Shown here: positions 35,860-46,354 of the stretch, piece after piece
Layout: every line of letters begins with the position of its first letter
How positions within the stretch are numbered: position 1 is the stretch's first letter
NCBI GenBank assembly: GCA_963920635.1
Contig: OY987307.1
Location: forward strand, 21,529,735 to 21,593,734
Source of the DNA: Pseudeuparius sepicola
Lineage: Eukaryota > Arthropoda > Insecta > Coleoptera > Anthribidae
Reading direction: 5' to 3'
Length of the DNA stretch: 64,000 nucleotides
Made by a program: the position numbers and the translations under genes
The notes under the pieces: model-generated
What the model was told of the DNA's origin: nothing
What the model saw: only the letters and a program-made list of their open reading frames with translations
The model's database searches: none

Positions 35860-36260
35860 TAAAATCTTGTCGCCCCTGGACCCTTTTACCTGTACCTCAT
35901 CTCCCGGGCCTTTCCGCAGTCGCCCAGCGTCACGCGTACTAAAAAGCCAATTACGGCTGTTCCGTCTTCGGGGTTCTCAAAAACAACAATCGGGGCGTCT
36001 GGCGAACGCAAACACCGGATCCAGGTATATATGCCTGGACCCTTCCGGCCTGAAAACCGGTTGACCAGGCCGGGCACAAAGGGCACTTTTTAAAAAATAG
36101 TGACCCCTCATTTGCATACCGGCGTGACCAGTGTGGGAAAGCGGCCGAGGCGCCCAAGGGTGAGAATGGGCCCGATTTTTTTCGGTGGTCATCCGGGAGG
36201 TTGACGTAACGGTCGCGGCAGATGCGGCAGAGCCGACGCATCCGAATTTCACGGGCCTAT
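35860..36260. other. GC-rich island with AACCGGTTG and octamer
   Basis: AACCGGTTG (36,055) is followed 50 bp later by CTCATTTGCAT (36,107), the same pair in the same order as in the first 300 bases of the window. Minus-strand frames of 66-107 codons have no domain. Regulatory function is inference. Confidence 0.4.
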
Positions 36261-36479
36261 CTCGACAAGCCCTTTGCGCGAGGTTAAATGTCTTCGTCAA
36301 TCTCCCAAAGTGGCGTATTTAACTTGTTTGATTTGACACTACCGCCCATCAAAAGTAATATACAACAATATTTTAGGTATTTTAGGTTTTTACCGATTTT
36401 TTTACACAGTAATAAAAGTGGTCACATTAAGTCCACACGGATTCTGACTAAACTAAACCATTTTCGTTTTGGTAGAATT

Positions 36480-36960
36480 TGAATTTTTACACGAATATTT
36501 ACACCGGCGTGTGTATAGCACATTACACGCCTTTAGTGTAAAATTTTACGACATCTAATGTTTCATAATACGGTTTTTTAAACATATACCAATTAAATAT
36601 CGCAACTTGGTAAATAAATACACCTACCATGGTGTAGCAGGTGCCTTTTGGACTAGTCAATAGTACGGTAGGAGCTAAAATTATTATAGACAGTAGGTAA
36701 CTTTCAAGATTTCTTAAAAATAGCATCCATGATTGTCACTAAAACTACACTTTAAGATATGTGATTTTAGAAACACACACCGTGGATTTTCAACACCCAC
36801 TCGTGTATTTTTTACATCACAAGGCATTTTCTGTATGAAAAAATAAATTTACCAGAAGTAAGTTGGTAAAAATAATCGATTTTCACAGAATTTGGTGTTT
36901 ACATTTGACACGAGAAGAGTTTACCAGCCATTTTTTATGCTTTACCGTTCATATATAATA
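36480..36960 (-). repeat. CGTGTTT-rich dispersed repeat (copy 2, inverted)
   Basis: Inverse of parts of 24,945-25,890: CATGGTGTAGCAGGTGCC, AGCATCCATGATTG, TTTTAGAAACACACACCG and ACATCACAAGGCATTTTCTG. Confidence 0.55.
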
Positions 36961-36994
36961 GATATAGTACAGTTAATCCAGTTAAAAATCTGTT

Positions 36995-37745
36995 AACAAA
37001 TTATTGAACGCGTGTATTTTATAAACTCTTGGACAAAATTAACGCACCAACATGATAAACCCCACAAAAATTATTTTTTAAAAATAAATTAATGGTAAAC
37101 TAAATTAATGGAAACTAAATGAAAAGCAACAAATTGCATTATTTAATTAGTTTAATAGTAGAAAATGTCCAAAGCCTACTATTTATATTCTTGGTAGACA
37201 CGAAAAATAATTTAAAATATAATTTGAAAATTTGTATGTTGGTGCGTTAATTTTGTCCAGGAGTAGGTATATTTTACTCATAATAAACTGTAAGAATTCT
37301 GCGCACAAGGGATTTTTTCAAATTATCCAGAGGAACGAGCACAATGGAAAGATAAATGAAATAACCGTACCTACATGAGAGTGTTATACTTAAGTAAATT
37401 TAGTCGAGCTTGCTTTTTCTATTCCTAGAACAAATTTCCTATTCTGCCAAACTTGGTAATTGCTAGGCTATTTTTTAGCGTAAGTTGTCCTAACTGATTG
37501 CAAGTGTGTTATTATTTAACAGTAACTTATTAATTGGATCACAACACTCGAATTTTTTATTGTTCAAAAATTTAGTAAAATATTATATTAGACAGGGCCG
37601 GACTATTTTTTTCCAAATTAATGTCGTTCCCTCGTATAAGTACGCCACTGGCAGCTGCATAAGACTAGTATACTACCATAATAAGCGACTAACAATCTTT
37701 GTTAAAACGAATAACTATCAATTTGCGAGTCATACAATTCCTGTA
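36995..37745 (+). pseudogene. Degraded second P-like copy with THAP exon relic
   Basis: AAACTGTAAGAATTCTG...AGAGGAACGAGCACAATGG near 37,285-37,350 matches THAP exon 1 at 18,060-18,130. GTTAAAACGAATAACTATCAA...GAGTCATACA near 37,700-37,735 matches the right inverted repeat of the P-like element. It is much more diverged than the copy at 17.8 kb and carries a MITE insertion. Confidence 0.55.
37030..37264. mobile_element. 235-bp MITE inserted in the THAP relic
   Basis: CTTGGACAAAATTAACGCACC at the left is inverted at the right as GGTGCGTTAATTTTGTCC. The match extends over CAACAT, and the flanks fit a TA target. Confidence 0.75.
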
Positions 37746-38149
37746 GATATACCTACTAAAATCTTCCTTTTATCTAGTTGCTACAGATTCATATCTACAT
37801 ATCTCTAGAATTTCCCAAGGCCCCTGGAATGACAGAAGACGATAGAGCAGCACTCAAAAAAATTGTAGAATACAATTATATGGGTATAATATTGTATACA
37901 ATAGCCGTGGACAAAATAATCATTATTCGCCTCTCAATAGTGAAAAATGAGTGTTCACTGCTATTCTATAATAGATAGGGTGATTCAGTTTTAAATGTAC
38001 AAACTCCCAGTAGAGGTTCAAAAATATTGCCAGTTTCTTCCATAAACTTTGTTATTATATATATTTATATTTTTATGGAGATTTTGAATTGTAAACAATT
38101 TTTTTTTTATAGGTTTTTATTAATTTTTAATAAAATATATTTATTTATC
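37746..38149. other. Intergenic, nothing supported
   Basis: AT-rich. The 66-codon frame at 37,778-37,978 has no recognised domain. Confidence 0.3.
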
Positions 38150-39327
38150 TAGTGTGTCCCACTGAAAATACTGAAATAAATGTAAGCCACCCTTCTAAAA
38201 TTTTCATTTGTACGCCGATTTTTAAAAACTTTTTTGTCGAATACCTCTCTGAAAATGGAATTCGACATTTTTTTTGAAAACCGAACACATGGCCCACTGT
38301 GCTTAGTTTTAAGGGTCCAAATTTGGAAAAGTGGCAGATACTATAGCTTTTTTAGGACTAAACTGAAAACTGATTCTTTTTTAGAACCACCTAAAACATA
38401 ATACAAAGTTTCATCTTGTTCCCATGCATAATGTAGAAAAAATAGTTTTTAAAATTAATGCATTATATTTTTTAACAGACAAGTTTATTTTAATCTTCCG
38501 TGGAAAAATGGAATTTTTAGTAAGAAAACAAAATGTTAGATAATTCATTTGTTACATGATACGTCTGGTAGGTATAAAGAATGTCGATTTTCTTGATAAT
38601 TTATTTAATAATTCATTTATTGACAGATAAAAAAATATTATTGATATCAGAAGAGACCAAGGAAACAATTGATTTTATTCGATTAAATTAAATATTAGTT
38701 TCTTCAATTAGACCACCATTGACATATATGCATTTGTCAATTCGCCAACTATTGTTTTCAACCACTCGTCTGAGCTGCTCCCTAGTGATTCCGGGAAAAG
38801 CTTCAATAATGCTATTACGGAGACCATCTAGCGTTTGTGGCCTCGACACATAACAAACATTGACAAGTGATTGACAATCCACAATTTGTATTCCAGGTTT
38901 CCATATTTCCATGGCCTGCTCTGGGCTTAGATTGTTTCCAAATTAAAAAAACAGAATAAATATAGATTTTATGAAACATTCTCCTATTCTTTTGTCCATA
39001 TTACGTAATAAAATAACGCATGAATTCTATTAATAATATTTTGTTTCCTAACTTAAAATGCCATTTTGCCAAGGAAGATCAAAATAAACTTGTCTCTTAA
39101 AAAATATATCGCAAATTTTAAAAATTATTTTTTGGACATCCTGTATGGGATGTTCCAAATTTAGACCCTTAAAACTAGTCACAGTTGGCCATGTGTTCGG
39201 TTTTCAAAAAAATTGAATAGAGTGTCGAATGCTATTTTCAGAGAGCTATTCAACAAAAACCGTTTTTCAAAATCGGCGCAAAATGAAAATTTTAGAGGGG
39301 TGGCATACTCTTAAGTGGGACACACTG
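38150..39327. mobile_element. Mariner-like element with long inverted repeats
   Basis: The ends (TAGTGTGTCCCACTGAAA at the left and the inverse of CAGTGTGTCCCACTTAAG at the right) lead into inverted arms of about 180 bp containing GAAAACCGAACACATGGCC and its inverse GGCCATGTGTTCGGTTTTC. The right flank is TA. A transposase tail is present on the minus strand. The window ends in the start of a related copy at 63,948. Confidence 0.8.
38688..38912 (-). pseudogene. Mariner-type transposase C-terminus
   Basis: About 74 codons remain. RPQTLDGLRNSIIEAFPGIT followed by LRRVVENN and CIYVNGGLIEE matches the usual mariner tail pattern RPTT...I..AF..I....L..V....R...CI..NGG..E. The catalytic triad region upstream is lost, so the element cannot be autonomous. 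Confidence 0.65.
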
Positions 39328-39329
39328 TA

Positions 39330-39885
39330 TATGGGTATTAGGTATATTCTGTAAGTGTGTACGTGTTGGGATTTTTTGTTGTATTCATTTTGAGGTTAAG
39401 TAAAACATGGTGCCCTACTAATTATTCTTAGTAGAGCACATAATGTAGCCCCTTTTCTTTCAACTTGGTAGTGTTAATTTGTGTTTTCCTTCCATAATAA
39501 CTGTATAATCCATGTATAAGTTATAAAGTTGTTATTATTAGGTATTATAAAAAAAATTGTAGAAGATAGTGTCAGTTCAATTTTGACTAGTTTAGTTGCA
39601 AGACGAGTTAATTTAATTGTAGCATAACTTTTTGAATTACTTGTGATGTAAATCGTGGTAGAGTAGGAATGTTTGGAAAAAAAACATTGTACAAAATGTA
39701 CCTATTAGTATTCTCTGTTTTTAAAATTGTGATATCTTTTCTCACAATTTTTTCCCAGTTTGTCAGCTAGCAGGTGTGTTTGAAAAATGCCATTCGATTG
39801 AATAAAAAAACTCCTTAAATCCATAAATTGTACTTTTATTTCGATTTTTCTTGAAACCTGGCAGAAACCAATATATACATAGATT
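39330..39885. other. Intergenic, nothing supported
   Basis: AT-rich, no feature recognised. Confidence 0.3.
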
Positions 39886-39890
39886 CTCAT

Positions 39891-40472
39891 TTGAAAACGC
39901 AGAAAAAATATCAACTTTTTAATATAAAGGAGCCGCCAACAGTAGGTACTTTAGCATCTTTAGTCAAAGCGCTCCAACATTTCAGAGCCAGAACTAACAT
40001 AACCGCCCAATATTATTATTTTTACATTCCACGAAAAAAGAAATCTATCCCTCAACTTTGGAGGTTTGAACTGAAACTAGCATCGCCCAGAAATTTCTGC
40101 TACCCTCCAACAAACCCTTTTGTAGCCACCGGACAGACGGTGATTCAGTTCTACATTTGTCCACCTTTGGCGCCAACTACCGGGCAATTCTCGCCACAGC
40201 GCAGTTTTCTGTACTTGCTGTTCGTTCTTCCAACCTCCGCCACAACGAGCGGCGCCACTAGTCCCACGGTTCTAAACTTCTCGCCACGGTGTTGTTATAC
40301 AGATACCTACCCAGAATGGATCAATAATGATCCACTCTTATCCACGCTGGCGCTGTGCATAATGAAGCGAGTAGTTGGAGTTTTTTCCACCAGTATAGAA
40401 TTGGCGCCAGCTTACGGTATCTTTGAAACTGTAGGAAGGGTTCTACATTCGCTACAATATACTTACTCATGA
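39891..40472 (+). CDS. Unrecognised 193-codon open frame
   Basis: It is the longest open frame in the gene-poor left part of the window. The predicted protein is rich in Pro, Thr, Ser and Phe, has no signal peptide or domain I recognise, and no close splice partners. The DNA contains several GGCGCCA/GCCGCCA words, also found in repeats here (for example 14,925), so a GC-richer repeat is the likelier explanation. I keep it only as a candidate. Confidence 0.15.
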   Translation: MKTQKKYQLFNIKEPPTVGTLASLVKALQHFRARTNITAQYYYFYIPRKKKSIPQLWRFELKLASPRNFCYPPTNPFVATGQTVIQFYICPPLAPTTGQFSPQRSFLYLLFVLPTSATTSGATSPTVLNFSPRCCYTDTYPEWINNDPLLSTLALCIMKRVVGVFSTSIELAPAYGIFETVGRVLHSLQYTYS

Positions 40473-40479
40473 AAGGCAG

Positions 40480-41221
40480 TCTATTTATTTTCGAATAGTT
40501 CTTCTTTCTTGACCTTCTCTCAACTCAACAAGAAATTTTATCGTTTTACCCACATCTCCAGGTAAGTGAAGGTATATTATTTCGGCAAAAAATGTCATAC
40601 AATTTGTATTTTGCTGAATAAGTTCAAAGTGTTGTAAAACTTCGAAAACCAAACCATGAGCAAAGAGTGTGTTCCGTCGCTAGCTGACTTCAAATTTACT
40701 TTTACACTGGTTCAGTTCGAATAATTGCTTTTGGGGGGGGGGGGGGGGTGAAAACGATTATTAGATATTTAGTTTTCGGGATACCTACAGTATTTTTTAG
40801 CAAAAAAAAATTAGTCCAAATTATTAGCAGAGAACATTTTTGACAAGTTAATAGTTTTTGGTGTTCGATGAAAACTTGTCGACGACTCGAAAATTCGATA
40901 TCGCAATGAGGTTTACACACTAAGAATCAAAATACCTCTGATATGTGTACACTCTTTTAATAATACCTAATCAAAGAAATAGGTGAAAAATTAAGGAATC
41001 AGCATTATTTATTTCAGGAAATACGAAAAACTGTATTGAATTTTGTGTGGAATCCAGTAAAATATTACTGCTAGTTATTTGAAGAGGAGGTAGTATAGAA
41101 AATTAGATATACAGGGCGGTAAAATGCCAGAGAAGTAGTTAGGTCATTTCAATTTGACTTACCATTTTCTTTGAGAAAGGAGGAAAATTGATTCTCCAAA
41201 AGCTCAGAAAACAAAGTTGCC
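40480..41221. other. Intergenic; 16-nt G run
   Basis: A homopolymer of about 16 G lies at 40,733-40,748. Around 41,165-41,220 is an inverted copy of the segment at 12,800-12,855. Otherwise featureless. Confidence 0.45.
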
Positions 41222-41251
41222 TTGACTGACGTAATAATATATCAGTCAACG
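41222..41251. repeat. 30-bp end-to-end relic of the 195-bp MITE
   Basis: TTGACTGACGTA joins directly to ATAATATATCAGTCAA, i.e. the two termini of the 20,553-20,747 family with the interior gone. Confidence 0.6.
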
Positions 41252-41628
41252 AAAGTTGTTATCTATTTACTAGTGTAGAGAGAAAAAGGTAAAATGGATA
41301 ATTGATATTATTTCTTATTAAATTAAAGATAAGAATAAATAAACAACTAACAAAATAATGCCAGAAAATAATCCGATTTTTTTGTGTAATGTAAATTTTA
41401 CCGCTAGCTTAACTTACTTAGGTACAAATAAAATAAATTTTTAATTTTAACAAATCATCATTTATGTTCATTTCCAAACGACCAATAAATTTCCAAACGA
41501 CCAATAAAGAACCAAATAGAACTCATAACTTTATGCAACAAAGCAATAAATTATACTATAGTAAATGTATAAATTTTTTATTTCTAAATTTATATCACCT
41601 GTCCTCTAGTAGGAATTTATTACAAAAA

Positions 41629-41943
41629 TCACAATTTCGATGCCCACCATTGGTATCTCGAAAACTATGAAAGATACAACACCGGTCAAATTAGACAAAA
41701 GTTGCGCTATCATACCCTCTACAATATTCTGTTATTAAATCTCAGATATTTATACTCACAAAACGGCACAATCAGATTTTTTCAAAACTTTGTATTTTCC
41801 ACATCGAATACCCGAATTTAATGAAACTTGGTAGTTTTAGGTTCTTGGCCATGGCCAACTCGATGCCGGTTTCGGAAATTTTCTAGGCCTCCTAAATTTC
41901 GAGCAACCACAGCCGAGATACCAATGGTGGGCATCGAAATTGT
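41629..41943. repeat. Perfect 30-bp inverted repeat around 255 bp
   Basis: ACAATTTCGATGCCCACCAT plus TGGTATCTCG at the left is exactly inverted at the right. The interior has no frame. It directly abuts a LINE fragment. Confidence 0.75.
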
Positions 41944-42520
41944 CACCATTGAAGCAGTTAAAAAATATATATTTTGCTTTAATTCATTCAAAGTTAAAAT
42001 ATTTAACTTCAGTTTGGGGTTCTGCATATTCTAGAGTTTTAAAACAATTATGTGTGTTACAAAACAAAATTATAAAGTGTACACATACACTACCATTATT
42101 AGAACCTACAGTAAACATATGTATAAACCTTTCGGCTATTTAAATCTGTGTTGTATTTATAAATTAAAAATTTGCATATATATATACACTCTGTTATAAA
42201 AAGCAAGAAGCACTCAAACCTAAACTTTAATAAAAATGGTGCAATACATGAACATGTTTCTAGACAAAGAAATTTAATGAAGACAGCATAAAAAGTAATT
42301 TTGTAAAAAAGTCAATGTTACGAAATGGAATCCAAATATAATAATAACTTACCAAAATCGATAAAAGTGACATCAAACATTACCATATTTAAAAAAGAAC
42401 GTAAGAAATATCTCATTGAAAAAAGTGATTTTTTAATTGATTTGATTTCATTAATTTCATTATTTTATATCTATCAATTATTTTATTGTATCATCTATAA
42501 GTAAAGGATTATTCCTTTTC
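41940..42520 (+). pseudogene. Jockey/CR1-type LINE fragment after the RT
   Basis: LKNIYFALIHSKLKYLTSVW and LKQLCVLQNKIIKC match the conserved block after the reverse transcriptase of jockey-like LINEs (YFALIHSxLxY...WG...L..L...QNKxIR). The frame then decays, with fragments of the expected tail up to about 42,520. No RT core is present. Confidence 0.65.
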
Positions 42521-43770
42521 CTTTACTTAATAAAAGCTTTCAATGTGGAAAAAGGTATAGCAATTTAAATGAACGTTTATTTTCGCTGTTCTTGTTAAAA
42601 AAAAATTGAAAAGGTAACCTCACGAAGAGGAGTAGACTATAAGGAGGTTACGGCATTTTCTGAATTGTAAGATAGAATATCTGGGTACTACCAGTTATTA
42701 TAGTATTGAGAAGATATCCGACTGCTGTACATTCAAGCGACTAAGCTGTAAGCTCCATTTGCACTGATTAGAATGCTAGTAATCCCCGCTTCCTACTACT
42801 CTAATGCAAAGTTCTTGATTCATTGCATACCGCCCTCTACGGATAATAGTCGAAGTTTAATTTCTCCCGTCATAGTTTTGCTATTGGTCGCTGGATGTCC
42901 CCAACGGCGCTGCTTACATGCCTATGTCGGAGAACTACAGAGATCATTATATCTGTGCGGAAGTCACAATGCGATCCTGAAAATTCATTACAGAACCGCA
43001 TAGATAGATTAATTCATGCTAAACACTCAGACTCAGCCGAATGTCTTTTGCCGAAGCCATCTAACGGGCTGTTGCAGCTGTACTCCACGATGGAGCACTA
43101 AGCTATGGAAAGTTGTTTTGTACAGTTTTTGTACACGCCTTGAGTTAATTCACAATCCTCGCAATAGGAGGCAAATCTAGCGACACCTCGCGTCTGGAAT
43201 TATTTGTCAGTAGTATATTGCCATTTGGTAAGGAATCTTATACAATACTATAATCACTGGTACCTAACTGGTACTACATTGAATATCCCTTCTTCTTTAT
43301 ATTCTCTAGAAGCTTTGGTGTGTATTCGTCTCTGTTTATTATGAGAATATAGCAAATAATTTACCATAAGGATGGATTTTTATAAATGAAAATAGAAATC
43401 AGAAGCGATGTTTTAATGACAAAGCGGTTAAAGGATAGTTATTTAAAAAAAATCACCATTAATGAATGAAAAATACCAACAACAATAATAATAACTTTCA
43501 AAACACTAAAAATTAACTTAACTTGCAGAAATGGAAAAGAAATTATCGAAAACGTTTGTGGAAATCTACCCGGAGTGAGCACCGAGCTCTGTTAATAACA
43601 AGCGTAGCTCCGACAACATTATACACCGAACACACTCTCTTAGAACTGTCATAATAGGTTGAACATCTGACAGTGCCCAATGTCAAATACCTTGCTGTTT
43701 TAGGTTAGGCGCGTGGGGCAGAGGCGATGATATTTCCAACCTCTTCCCAAGCCCCTGCCCCGCAGTCACC
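42521..43770. other. Region upstream of the RhoGAP-like exon
   Basis: The frames at 42,773-43,101 have no domain. 43,700-43,770 is GC-richer (GCCCCTGCCCCGC) and probably belongs to the promoter/5-prime UTR of the next gene, but no TATA box or initiator can be assigned. Confidence 0.35.
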
Positions 43771-43773
43771 ATC

Positions 43774-43836
43774 ATGGATTAACTACTCGATACCACGAAA
43801 TTTCCCAGTAAGCAAAACGCCATGACATCACGTTGA
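43774..43836 (+). promoter_or_regulatory. Two minimal upstream ORFs in the leader of the RhoGAP-like gene
   Basis: ATG GAT TAA (43,774-43,782) and ATG ACA TCA CGT TGA (43,822-43,836) lie just ahead of the start codon at 43,841. The second stops 4 nt before it. If the transcript starts upstream, they would be expected to lower translation of the main frame. The transcript start is not known. Confidence 0.35.
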
Positions 43837-43840
43837 GAAG

Positions 43841-44487
43841 ATGGGAAACACGCTGTCGAAGGTGAAACTGTGCGTCTGGTGCCAGGGCCGCGACATATTG
43901 TCCGAAGACAGTTTGTTGGCCGTGCAGGAGGTCGTGGTGTCGCTGCGGCGCAACGCCCACATCCTCGGCTACGGCTGGCTGTTCAGGATCACGGGGCCGC
44001 CGGTGAACCACGAGGTCGTCAACGAGATCGTGGCGGACATCGAGAAGGGCTCGCCGAGGTCGGTGCGCGCCATGCTCGACGCGGGATGGAGGCTGGAGGC
44101 CGCCCAGGCCCTCTACGTCTTCCTCACGCGCCTGGACAAGCCGCTGATACCCAGGAACATCCAGTCGTTGGTTCTCGACGAGAACAACGGGAACGTCTCG
44201 CCGGAGGTGGTGGCCAACGACGTGTTGGGCATGATCAAGGAGACGCTGCCGGGCAGGCACGTCCGGCTGCTCAGCCTGCTGCTGTACCTGCTGGACTGCA
44301 GCATCAAGTTTTCGCCGGCGGACGAACTGAGGGGGAACACGTTGCCGATAGCGATGCTTCCCCTGTTTTTCAACATACAGAATCATCAGCTTCAGGAGTG
44401 GCGCAGGATTGTCACTATTTTCGTGGAGTTTATCAGGCACGCGGGAAATCACTTAGAGACGCCTCCATCTCTCGCTCTTTTATATAT
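43841..44487 (+). CDS. RhoGAP-domain-like protein, first coding exon
   Basis: The exon is about 60 percent GC in a roughly 35 percent GC setting. The start ATGG follows AAG, a good initiation context, and gives MGNTLSK, a glycine-2 myristoylation-type motif with Ser6. Residues 41-52 (LGYGWLFRITG) match the RhoGAP arginine-finger motif GxxFRxSG, with Arg49 in the finger position. Residues 91-104 (LYVFLTRLDKPLIP) match the LKxYLRELPEPLIP helix. Residues 166-175 correspond to the NLAxxFxPxL region, but the usual Asn is not clear. The frame would stop at 44,491 (216 aa), yet TAT AT|GTAAGG is a strong donor at 44,488, so the gene may continue; no later exon was found. A membrane-anchored GTPase activator is an inference. 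Antisense and +1 frames of similar length are GC-driven shadows. Confidence 0.7.
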
Positions 44488-44499
44488 GTAAGGCACGTT

Positions 44500-45639
44500 C
44501 TGATCAAAATATTTCCCAACTCGTAGTTTACCGCCTAATATATCATGAGCCGTAAGCAGTGTTTAATTTGTCGTGTCCCTTATATGTATACAGATATTAC
44601 AACTTGTTTGGCCATTTATTGGAATTACCATTTCCTTATTTTAGGCTTGGCAACAGTTTGCGTTTTCTGAAATAAAGAGCTTAAATTTGGTATGGGTTGT
44701 GCAAAATTCTAAAACGCTAAATTCACGGTGTAAGAAACTTGGGGTATAATGTTTCCAAAACTCTCAGATCCACTAATTTATCATTTTATATGAGATACGA
44801 GGGGTGTGACACTCAAGAAATCTGGTGTACACTTTGCCGAAAATCCGTGAAATCTCGCAGAATCTTACAGAATCTCGAAAATCTCACAGAATCCCTAAAA
44901 TCTTTGCCAAATTCTCAAAAATCTTCAATAATCCTTAAAATCTCTAGAAATCCCAGAAATCCCTCCAAATCCCTAAATCACGAGAAATCTTTAAAATCTT
45001 GATCAAAACTGTAAATTTTACCCTTTAAAAATTGCTCCATGTTATATTTTGGCGCTATTCACAAAAAAAAAACATGTAAGCAACCAATAGGAGTCGTTCT
45101 TCTTCCAGTACCCACTCATGCAGCGGCCACGCGCCGCGCGGACCTGGCCAAGCCGGCCACTTTCATCTGCAATAATATTGTCGCGTTGTGTTCGGTTATT
45201 TTGAATATTAATTTTACAAATTCTTCTTTGACTGCTATACCGCTTTTCGATTTATAAATTATTTATTAACAAATTTAAAACAAATGAATTTTACTTTTCA
45301 TTTCATTTTTAAATAATCATACTTATCTAATAAATATTCAAGAGGAAAAGAAAACTAATATCTAATATGATGAATCTGAATTTCTTCCTGATGGATCTTG
45401 GGTCAGCAAAACTTGTCGTTCCAAGCTTTCGTCCTCGATTGAATCCCCTCAAAACATTTGAATGATCCACAGGACTACTCAAAGTGTTGGTGAAGGTTAT
45501 GTTTTGATACTGGTTTTTGTTTGAGGCATTAGACTAGGAATAGAGGAGAGTACATAATTTTAAAGATAATATTGTTGACTGAAGAGATAATCCTCATCCA
45601 ACGATAATATACTTAGATTAAAAAGTGTGTGAAATGTTA
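44500..45639. other. Intergenic with a low-complexity tract
   Basis: 44,847-45,002 is an imperfect array of AGAATCTC/AAAATCTC-like words, about 10-11 nt each, which produces the Lys/Ser/Asn-rich frame at 44,739-45,002. A short GC-rich patch lies at 45,118-45,165. I see nothing else. Confidence 0.5.
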
Positions 45640-46040
45640 CAATGTTTTATTTATGTATTTCGCTGCCAAGGCATAGCTCCCTCATTCACGAAAGAATCAC
45701 AAAACTCCTCTCGGGCAGCAACGCAAGCATGTCTTGCGGTGAGCATGTTTGGTAAGAAAGTCCAAATTCAAATATTATATAGTCTTTATAAAGCTCTTCT
45801 AGGATGGAACTAGGACATTCGGGTCTCAAAAATTATGTAATGTGCAACATTCTAATGTTATGGTTTGCACTTTTTCCACATTCATATTAATCGTAGTCAA
45901 AAAAACTCTAAATCGTTTGGCTAAAATGCCAAATGCATTTTCAACCATTCTTCTAGCCAGACTTAATCTGTAGTTAAAGATGCTTTAGATGAATATGGAT
46001 ATGGTTAGAAAATATGTTCTGATAGGGGAAATGCAGCACA
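45640..46040 (-). pseudogene. PIF/Harbinger (HARBI1-like) transposase C-terminus
   Basis: The minus strand encodes NYRLSLARRMVENAFGILAK, including the RRxVExxFG block that holds the last catalytic acidic residue of Harbinger transposases. It is followed by RFRVFLTTINM and ECCTLHNF. After an in-frame stop come ARHACVAAREEF and FVNEGAMPWQR, the usual tail. Upstream PYPYSSKAS fits the preceding segment. Stops and frame slips make it a clear pseudogene. The N-terminal half and the MADF partner gene are not seen. Confidence 0.75.
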
Positions 46041-46354
46041 AAAAAATAATTTTGTTATTTATTATCCTGTGTTGGTATTTGCTAGAATCTGACATAAGAT
46101 GCCAAATAAATTCATCAATTTCTTCATCAGTGTAAAATAGAACTTGTCGTGAATTAATTCATGAATTTCTTCATAAACTTATCCATGAATTAATTCATGA
46201 AGAAATTGTCAATGTAAAACAGGCTTTAAACTGAAACTTGCCGCAATTTGCAATTGAATTATCTTAACGAAAACCTAAACTTATTTTATTCGTTTTAGTA
46301 CATGACTTAAATAAAACTGGTCTTTAAAAAGATTTTTCATTTTCAATTTTATTT

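Noticed and set aside
35886..36300. Three overlapping minus frames of 66-107 codons
   Set aside because: They overlap in different frames in a GC-rich island and show no domain; composition artefact.
43772..44526. Long antisense (226-codon) and +1 (218-codon) frames over the RhoGAP-like exon
   Set aside because: Both are by-products of high GC with few stops; their residues are Arg/Pro/Ala-rich and show no domain, while the frame starting at 43,841 has recognisable motifs.
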